Positions 61,201-64,000 of a stretch of 64,000 nucleotides of DNA are shown piece after piece; position 1 is the stretch's first letter; every line of letters begins with the position of its first letter. The translations under genes were made by a program, and so were the position numbers. The notes under the pieces were generated by a model that worked only from the letters and a program-made list of their open reading frames with translations, did not search any database and was not told where the DNA came from. Source of the DNA: Sipunculus nudus (Eukaryota; Annelida; Sipuncula; Golfingiida; Sipunculidae); the NCBI GenBank assembly GCA_026874595.1, contig CM049313.1, forward strand, positions 46,446,159 through 46,510,158, in the 5' to 3' direction.

Positions 61201-64000
61201 CTCCATGTCGGTGTTTCCCGGGTCGCTGGCTACAGTGCAGATGAATGCTACCAATGCAGGTATCGTGACGTCCATGTTTTCGGAAGGATGGTGTCTGTGG
61301 TTTGTGTGTGTGTGTGTGTATCCTGTTTTTGTCATTGTTGATTTTAATTCAGATGACCGTAACCATAAAATAAGTTATTGTTCAAGCCTACTAGACTTGC
61401 ATTGGGTTAGGTACATTTGCTTTGTTTGTTGAAAAAATGTTAGGGGTGCAATCCACAGAAGTACCGACAGAAGCCTCCCTCTCCCACGAAACACCCGCTC
61501 AAAATCGACCCCCCCCCCCTTATGACAAACAGGATATAATACCTCTAACAATCAAAATTTTCTTTCCACCCACCTTATGTCATGAAATATATTTTCTTTA
61601 ATCGTAAATAATGTTAATTTTTTATCAACACAATGTTATCAATAATTTACACTTGTTTTAAACATTTAAAAAGACCAACATTTTATAACAATTCAGTGAA
61701 CCAGTTCACACGTGCGATATCCTAGATTATCTCAATACGAGATGCATTACTGGGAAGTTCAATTATTAACAAAAAAAAAAAGACGAAACTATAAACTGAA
61801 TGATGAATTATCTTGAAATTTATCTATTTTATGTTTTATTCCCTTGACATGTGAGGAGGACCCCACCCCCTAAAAAAGTACCCCCCCCCCTCCCCCCCCC
61901 CCCCCCCATTCGTATAGCGGCCAGATCCGTGCTTGTAAACATGATGATGTTACTCAGTTATATACATTTAATTTTTTTTTATTTTCAAGTATTTTTTTTC
62001 TGCACATCCTCATTTATATATCTGATCCTCCTTTTTTTCTTTTTTTTAATAACCATTTACATTAATAATTACAGTTCACGAAAATAGAATCTTTATTACA
62101 TGTTAAAGCATTCATTGCTCTCTATGGTCTGTCTTGGCTATCCACGAGCGTCAAGTTCTCAGTTTTATTATACGATGTTTTGATTATGCTCTGCCTATTC
62201 TGACCTTCTAACGAATCACATATAAGATGATTTTCAAGAATGTTTAAGCATGCGAGAATCTTAGATGTACGTTAAAGCGTGTGTAATAAGCATTTGCTTA
62301 CTAACACCAGGAACCTTCCCTCTTATCTGTCGGACGCTGGAGCATTTTACCGCTGGGACTAAGATGAAGTACCAGGTTAAGCCGTGCGGCAATCCAGCCC
62401 CCGCCCGAACAGAGAGGGTCGCCAACAGGACGTATTATATAGCGGCCGTGGAACAGGAGTGGGACTATACACCAGTTAACAACATCGACCCGATGAAGAA
62501 CCTGTCACTGCTAGAGGATGAAGCGTGAGGACACTTCCCATAATGCATTGTAACACTTCCCATAATGCAGTTCAACACTTCATATAATATTTTTTGACAC
62601 TTTGAATAATGCATTATGAATACACGAACAGCACGTCTCAAATTGATCATATTGAATGTACACACACAAACGCGAATCAATCACGCTTTATATAAACAGA
62701 CATATTATAGTGTTCAAACATTAAACATACTGTTGCATAAATTTAAATTTCTTAAATCCCTGTACTGTTCCAATCTATTGTTTTATATTTTCTGTTTAAC
62801 TTATTCGCTGTGTGATATGTTGCTTTATAGTGCAGGTTAAGCCTATATAACAGATAATTATCTCAGAGAAAGATACCAGTGTTACAAGACAATGAAAATG
62901 CCAAAAACCACATTATAGTCTTCTTGCATGATTTTGAGCTACTAATGCTTTTGCCACTGCTGGCTTTTTACCATAATTTCGACATGCGCCCTGTGACATC
63001 TGTGTTTTAATGGCAGGCCTCCATAACGGGTTTCGAGAAACTGGTAGAAATAAACCTGACAGTGTCCGATAAGGGCACAGAAAGCGACAGGAAAATACTA
63101 TACGAGAATATCGACCAGGCTAGAATGCTATAAACCATAAAAACATGACATTCGGGCCTTAAAATAAACTGATAGGAGCCAGCGAGTCATATTACAAGTC
63201 ATAAGTAGGCTATAACAGAACATCCATTCTAAGGGTCGGATCATTATATTTGCTGTGTGGTAGTATTTGACATCAGTGGGTTTATATGGTCGTGCTGATT
63301 GGCTAAATAATGAAGAAAATGTCGTTACACAACATTTTTGGTGGTTACCCTGGCGGCGAGAGCTTATCTTCGCCGCAGTTTTTGCTGTCATGACGGACTT
63401 AGAGACAAACTTTCCGAGTAAAACCAGCCTCGGTATTATTAACTGCATGAATACACGTAAATCAAACGTTAATGTAGCAATTACTATTTTTCCCCAACAG
63501 AATAACGCAACTTTTTTGTTTTACCTCGAAAATGACAGTTCGATGCAGATGAAAATGAAAAAGTACTGTTTGAAATGGCGTGCACATTTACTTATATTAG
63601 AACTGATCCGATCCATACAGCTTGTATTGCAATCTCAACGTCTTCAGTTAATTAAACATCTACTGTTTGGGTTGCAGGCTGCCGCTATATAATATGCTTT
63701 CTGGGAAGAGTGTTTAGTGGCAAGAGGACATATTTCGGCAAAGTTAAGAACGGTATAACTTTTTTGGGGCCTGAACAAATGTCTCAAATTAAAGAAGAAT
63801 TACCATGTCATATTGATAAATATAGTTGCATATGCGTTTCAGTTCTGCCGTGTTTGTCCAGAACGGGCCTCACGCGATTGGTTCTAAATATCGGAAGGCT
63901 TTGTATAGAGAGTTTACTGACGACACCTTCACTACTGAAAAGGCGAGGTCCTCTGACGAGAAGCATCTACATATGCTGGGACCATTCATAAAAGCAGAGG
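32905..64000 (+). CDS. Ceruloplasmin/hephaestin-like multicopper ferroxidase (3' partial)
   Basis: Twelve exons join in phase (32905-33056, 47890-48134, 52156-52368, 54597-54921, 55912-56018, 56676-56838, 57363-57622, 57894-58084, 58462-58606, 61047-61259, 62311-62524, 63843-64000) to about 795 codons. Order: signal peptide 1-23; domain 1 with trinuclear copper ligands H121-P-H123 and H181-S-H183 and a cysteine pair C175/C201; domain 2 with type 1 ligands H297, C340, H345, M350; domain 3; domain 4 with H635, C678, H683 but Thr688 at the axial position; the start of domain 5. Family members oxidise Fe2+ to Fe3+ for transferrin loading and iron export; domain 6, holding the other half of the trinuclear site, would lie beyond the edge, as would any membrane anchor. 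So secreted (ceruloplasmin) versus anchored (hephaestin) cannot be decided. Full-length relatives have about 1,050-1,160 residues. Confidence 0.93.
33092..33250. repeat. (AAT)n joined to (ATT)n, a long palindrome
   Basis: About 95 bases of AAT followed directly by about 50 bases of ATT, so the tract can fold on itself. It starts 36 bases after the exon 1 donor of the ferroxidase. Confidence 0.95.
33301..33560. repeat. (AAT)n and (ATTC)n microsatellites
   Basis: A second AAT/ATT tract (33301-33385) is preceded by GTGTTAACCACTTTGCATCACTAT, a copy of the bases before the first tract (33071-33093). Imperfect (ATTC)n follows at 33405-33555. Confidence 0.9.
33774..35847. mobile_element. hAT-like DNA transposon, 2.07 kb, AGGCG-flanked
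   Basis: Ends CAGTGGCGGATCCAG and CTGGATCCGCCCCTG (14 of 15 complementary) with AGGCG repeated directly outside both ends (33769-33773 and 35848-35852). CAGNGGCGGATCCAG is typical of hAT ends; five-base duplications occur in some hAT lineages as I recall. The interior holds a C run (33809-33839), a (TA)n tract (35704-35750) and no clear transposase frame, so it is probably non-autonomous. Isolated similar ends at 23773, 51287 and 51807. Confidence 0.75.
36375..36410 (-). repeat. Single 5' end of family A, inverted
   Basis: On the minus strand reads ACAAGTGACCCATTGGTCAC then GACGCTCTGCCGAT, matching the family A 5' end. No 3' hairpin was found to its left, so it is a fragment. Confidence 0.45.
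37700..38160. repeat. Degenerate tandem repeat, ~70-100 bp units
   Basis: Recurrent GCAGCAAGTAATTAATAGT, AATAGTAATACAAG and TTCA(T/A)AGTTCACTCT in loose tandem (about four units). Highly diverged. Confidence 0.55.
38483..39556 (-). mobile_element. Helentron-like element, family B, copy B2
   Basis: Minus-oriented. Its 3' end (38483-38515) is the hairpin GTATCCGCAAAACTC/TGTTTTGGCGGATAC; its 5' end is CTAGAATACGGGTAGTCGAC then AAGCGACTACGTGTATCCGCC. Core units of about 280-290 bp each carry GGTGGCGCCACC (38764, 38988, 39136, 39265) or GGTGGCGCAACC. Short frames in it (76-115 codons) are shadows of the repeat. Confidence 0.75.
39728..39782. repeat. (TA)n microsatellite
   Basis: About 26 TA units, 170 bases from the 5' end of B2. 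Confidence 0.95.
42447..42527 (-). CDS. Candidate exon inside the CACTG-ended transposon
   Basis: Between CTTGCAG and GTAATT one frame is open: SKAPLYRILPSLFGECKDNM then GLQMEER. Further on, 42032-41915 (minus) has LEACYASFWIFTLEYPKGLK, which recalls a repeat-borne protein family I know from many copies in fish genomes. This is a weak match from memory. Confidence 0.35.
42558..42633. repeat. (TA)n microsatellite
   Basis: About 37 TA units with one GCATATA interruption, inside the 5.56-kb transposon. Confidence 0.95.
42655..42970. repeat. Dispersed ATCGAT-rich repeat, copy 1
   Basis: Shares GATCGATTAATAATCATT, TTATTTTATGT, ATCTGTTGTATAGA..., CATGTACATCACACT and TTTTGAATGTGCATAC in order with 49775-50070. 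It is nested inside the CACTG-ended transposon. Confidence 0.55.
43533..43668 (-). CDS. Candidate exon inside the CACTG-ended transposon
   Basis: Follows a good acceptor (ACTTGTGCAG). One frame stays open to the donor GTAAAT at 43532: VQRAIHASMINDDVNVPRLT then KLRAVNKVQMQDVQ. Another frame over 43491-43580 reads YKCKMCKVHNYTGKQLQGKF and runs to a better donor (GTAAGT at 43490), with a Cys-X2-Cys pair. Which is used cannot be told from sequence alone. Confidence 0.35.
44163..44446 (+). mobile_element. Short family A Helentron-like copy
   Basis: 3' hairpin AGCTCAAATGACTTACAGTC AGCTGAGCT (44413-44441) followed by AAAAAGG, with a possible 5' end GCTCAGTCTGATGC at 44165. It lacks the repeat core but has a G run (44299-44311). 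It is nested in the CACTG-ended transposon. Confidence 0.55.
44480..44572 (-). CDS. Candidate exon inside the CACTG-ended transposon
   Basis: Exactly 31 open codons between TTTCAG and GTAAGT: KMVKHFHQCGKFKEDLDTIM then ATFLFLKNRNY. The splice borders and fully open frame in AT-rich DNA suggest a real exon of an element-borne gene. Family not recognised. Confidence 0.45.
44979..45127. repeat. (TA)n tract and 22-27 base G run
   Basis: TA-rich tract with AAATA interruptions (44979-45034), then a near-uninterrupted G run at about 45105-45127. Confidence 0.9.
46059..47347. other. Ferroxidase intron 1 segment without a recognised gene
   Basis: Starts with the dispersed GGGCTGGGGTCTGACCACAG repeat (also at 14210). 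At 46574-46640 is TACCGTAACTTTCCGCATAT...GTATAAGTCGAGG, which resembles one end of a TIR transposon, but I found no matching inverted end nearby. The rest is unremarkable. Confidence 0.4.
47351..47740. mobile_element. PIF/Harbinger-type MITE with TAA target duplication
   Basis: 390 bp with ends AGCTGTGTTTCCATTTATCC and (inverted) AGCTGTGTTTCCAATTATCC, and TAA directly outside both (47348-47350, 47741-47743). Inner repeats of CCGCAAAA.../TGCGGA and a T run (47674-47696). The three-base TAA duplication is the hallmark of PIF/Harbinger. It ends 150 bases before ferroxidase exon 2. Confidence 0.82.
47890..48134 (+). CDS. Ferroxidase exon 2: domain 1
   Basis: Residues 51-133. Contains GKVYRKAVYRQYTDASYS, LGLLGPILRAEVGDRFVIHY and HPHG (H121, H123), the first pair of trinuclear-centre histidines. 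TTTAG acceptor, GTGAGT donor in phase 1. Confidence 0.95.
48657..49060. mobile_element. MITE with TACTGCGGTT...AACCACAGTA ends
   Basis: 404 bp in ferroxidase intron 2, inverted ends matching at 9 of 10 bases. A related, end-less copy lies at 23440-23775. No coding frame. Confidence 0.6.
49061..50260. other. Ferroxidase intron 2: dispersed repeats
   Basis: 49080-49155 (GATATCGTGATAATCCCGGG...ATCGTCCCAACCCTATAG) looks like one end of a transposon of hAT type. 49775-50260 is a second copy of the ATCGAT-rich repeat seen at 42655. A run of C at 49447-49463. Confidence 0.45.
50268..51182 (+). mobile_element. Helentron-like element, family B, copy B3
   Basis: Plus-oriented and close to full length: starts CTAGAATACGGGTAGTCGAC with the hairpin GTAGTCG acaaa CGACTAC, and ends with GTATCCGCAAAAC ttc GTTTTGGCGGATAC. 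Core units carry GGTGGCGCCACC (50694) or near variants. Its short frames (up to 114 codons) share amino-acid text with B1/B2 and are not genes. Confidence 0.75.
51265..52085. repeat. Tandem duplication of ~520 bp in ferroxidase intron 2
   Basis: 51265-51460 (CGGCTTATAACAGGGGCGGA, CTCGCTGGTTA, CTTTCTTGCAATGTTATTC, GTAAACTGTAAAT) repeats at 51787-51965 with diverged bases. A third partial copy of the block's TAAAGGCACAAATCGCAA at 51600 occurs at 52466. Each begins with a GGGGC(G/T)GATCCAGAG motif like the hAT-like end. Confidence 0.7.
52156..52368 (+). CDS. Ferroxidase exon 3: domain 1 end
   Basis: Residues 133-204. Contains CLPWVYHSHVFSEKDTNTGL with H181 and H183, the second trinuclear-centre pair, and LLTC. 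TTTCAG acceptor, GTACTC donor in phase 1. Confidence 0.95.
52369..54596. other. Ferroxidase intron 3
   Basis: Contains a diverged piece of the family A/B core (52560-52750, with GGTGGTGCCATCTGCAA) and a C run at 54322-54343. The stretch 53000-54300 shows nothing recognised. Confidence 0.45.
54597..54921 (+). CDS. Ferroxidase exon 4: domain 2
   Basis: Residues 204-312. Contains DEEFGLMFSVMDENLSWLLR, FQESNQMHAVNGYLYNNLP and GMGNEVDIHAVVFHGQSF, where H297 is the first type 1 copper ligand. Donor GTACGT in phase 2. Confidence 0.95.
55912..56018 (+). CDS. Ferroxidase exon 5: domain 2 copper loop
   Basis: Residues 312-348. Contains PGRWLVECNVFDHQT; C340 and H345 (C plus 5) are type 1 copper ligands. 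The axial M350 comes from the next exon. CTGCAG acceptor, GTAAGT donor in phase 1. Confidence 0.94.
56465..56486. repeat. Poly-G run
   Basis: About 21 consecutive G bases in ferroxidase intron 5, one of several G/C homopolymers in the window (37065-37082, 54322-54343, 61889-61907). Confidence 0.9.
56676..56838 (+). CDS. Ferroxidase exon 6: domain 2/3 boundary
   Basis: Residues 348-402. Begins AGMYGTFQVDEC (M350 axial ligand), an inter-domain linker, then EYFIAAEEVYWNYAPTGLNL, which opens domain 3. Donor GTAACA in phase 2. Confidence 0.94.
57363..57622 (+). CDS. Ferroxidase exon 7: domain 3
   Basis: Residues 402-489. Contains GPARIGSTYKKAKFVGYEDA, LGILGPVIRAEVTERVRVHF and RNKAGRPYSVEARGVVF. 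Domain 3 lacks the HXH pair, as expected. TATACAG acceptor; donor GTATGA in phase 1. Confidence 0.93.
57894..58084 (+). CDS. Ferroxidase exon 8: domain 3 end
   Basis: Residues 489-552. Contains ETRLYEWTVPESMGPGENDQ, CVTRMYYSNTAPKDIYTGL and IGPMLICRKN. The donor GTGATA is weak and runs straight into a (TA)n tract at 58087-58125. Confidence 0.92.
58087..58200. repeat. (TA)n and (GA)n microsatellites after exon 8
   Basis: TA-rich 58087-58125 followed by imperfect GA repeats 58130-58200. They begin directly after the exon 8 donor. Confidence 0.93.
58462..58606 (+). CDS. Ferroxidase exon 9: domain 4
   Basis: Residues 553-601. Contains IDREFFLLFMIINENKSWYI, EDNIAEFC and DFLESNTMH. TTCCAG acceptor; donor GTAAGT in phase 1 joins exon 10 to give MHSINGY. 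Confidence 0.93.
58607..61046. other. Ferroxidase intron 9
   Basis: Has a GC-richer inverted-repeat patch at 58838-58965 (CCAATGAGAGCG / CGCTCTCATTGG) and a stretch at 59990-60530 with GACCTTGACCTTGATCTT-type text and repeated CATAACTT(T/A)TGA motifs, related in style to the relic at 25860-27064. No gene seen. Confidence 0.45.
61047..61259 (+). CDS. Ferroxidase exon 10: domain 4
   Basis: Residues 601-672. Contains YVYNNMPGLDMCQDD and FGLGSEADLHTLTFGGSTFT; H635 is the first type 1 ligand of domain 4. Donor GTATCG in phase 1. Confidence 0.94.
61500..61910. other. Ferroxidase intron 10 with C runs
   Basis: C runs at 61509-61519 and 61880-61907 flank an AT-rich segment. Nothing coding. Confidence 0.5.
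62311..62524 (+). CDS. Ferroxidase exon 11: domain 4 copper loop, domain 5 start
   Basis: Residues 672-743. Contains FPLICRTLEHFTAGTKMKYQ: C678 and H683 are present but the axial position (H plus 5) is Thr688 where human ceruloplasmin domain 4 has Met. TYYIAAVEQEWDYTPVNN then opens domain 5. Donor GTGAGG in phase 2. Confidence 0.94.
62525..63842. other. Ferroxidase intron 11
   Basis: Just after the exon 11 donor, CACTTCCCATAATGCA is repeated (62531, 62552) with a third variant at 62577. A 141-codon open frame (63267-63692) has no recognisable domain and I treat it as chance. Confidence 0.45.
63843..64000 (+). CDS. Ferroxidase exon 12: domain 5 (cut by window end)
   Basis: Residues 743 on. 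Contains AVFVQNGPHAIGSKYRKALY, REFTDDTFTTEK and KHLHMLGPFIKAE. TTTCAG acceptor in phase 2. The exon is still open at base 64000. Confidence 0.93.

Noticed and set aside
63267-63692. 141-codon plus-strand open frame near the right edge
   Set aside because: It lies inside ferroxidase intron 11, has no domain or splice logic, and overlaps another long frame on the opposite strand.

Overview
The window looks like animal nuclear DNA: AT-rich, intron-rich, with two multi-exon genes and a dense load of DNA transposons. The repeat set (Helentron-like elements with internal repeat cores, many MITEs, a tRNA-derived SINE, a LINE tail) fits a marine invertebrate, most likely a lophotrochozoan such as a mollusc. 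That assignment is inference; no rRNA or mitochondrial marker is present.

Two host genes sit head to head. On the minus strand, from about 30.6 kb down to the left edge, is a gene of at least 20 exons whose phases all join. Its spliced product (about 656 residues in the window, 3' end missing) resembles CCDC87, a coiled-coil protein linked in mammals to sperm and acrosome development. On the plus strand, from 32.9 kb to the right edge, is a ceruloplasmin/hephaestin-type multicopper ferroxidase: twelve exons, signal peptide, cupredoxin domains 1 to 4 and the start of domain 5, cut by the window end after about 795 codons. The two start codons are about 2.3 kb apart.

The rest is intron and repeat. 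CCDC87 introns hold three arrays of a Helentron-like non-autonomous family (A: 3.65-5.93, 9.63-13.04, 18.53-20.38 kb) and an older relic (25.86-27.06 kb). A second hairpin-bounded family (B) occurs at 9.81-10.98 kb (nested in A), 38.48-39.56 and 50.27-51.18 kb. The 14.8-kb first intron of the ferroxidase holds a 2.07-kb hAT-like element, one B element, a 5.56-kb CACTG-ended transposon that seems to carry spliced minus-strand exons, and a PIF/Harbinger MITE. Simple repeats (TA, AAT/ATT palindrome, ATTC, GA, G/C runs) are frequent.

The points of most interest are the exchanged type 1 copper axial ligands of the ferroxidase (Met in domain 2, Thr in domain 4), the exact 167-bp versus about 338-bp period switch in repeat family A, a palindrome GGTGGCGCCACC shared by families A and B, and a four-copy tandem duplication of one CCDC87 exon end with its splice donor. 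No retrovirus, Polinton or other capsid/envelope-bearing element was recognised.
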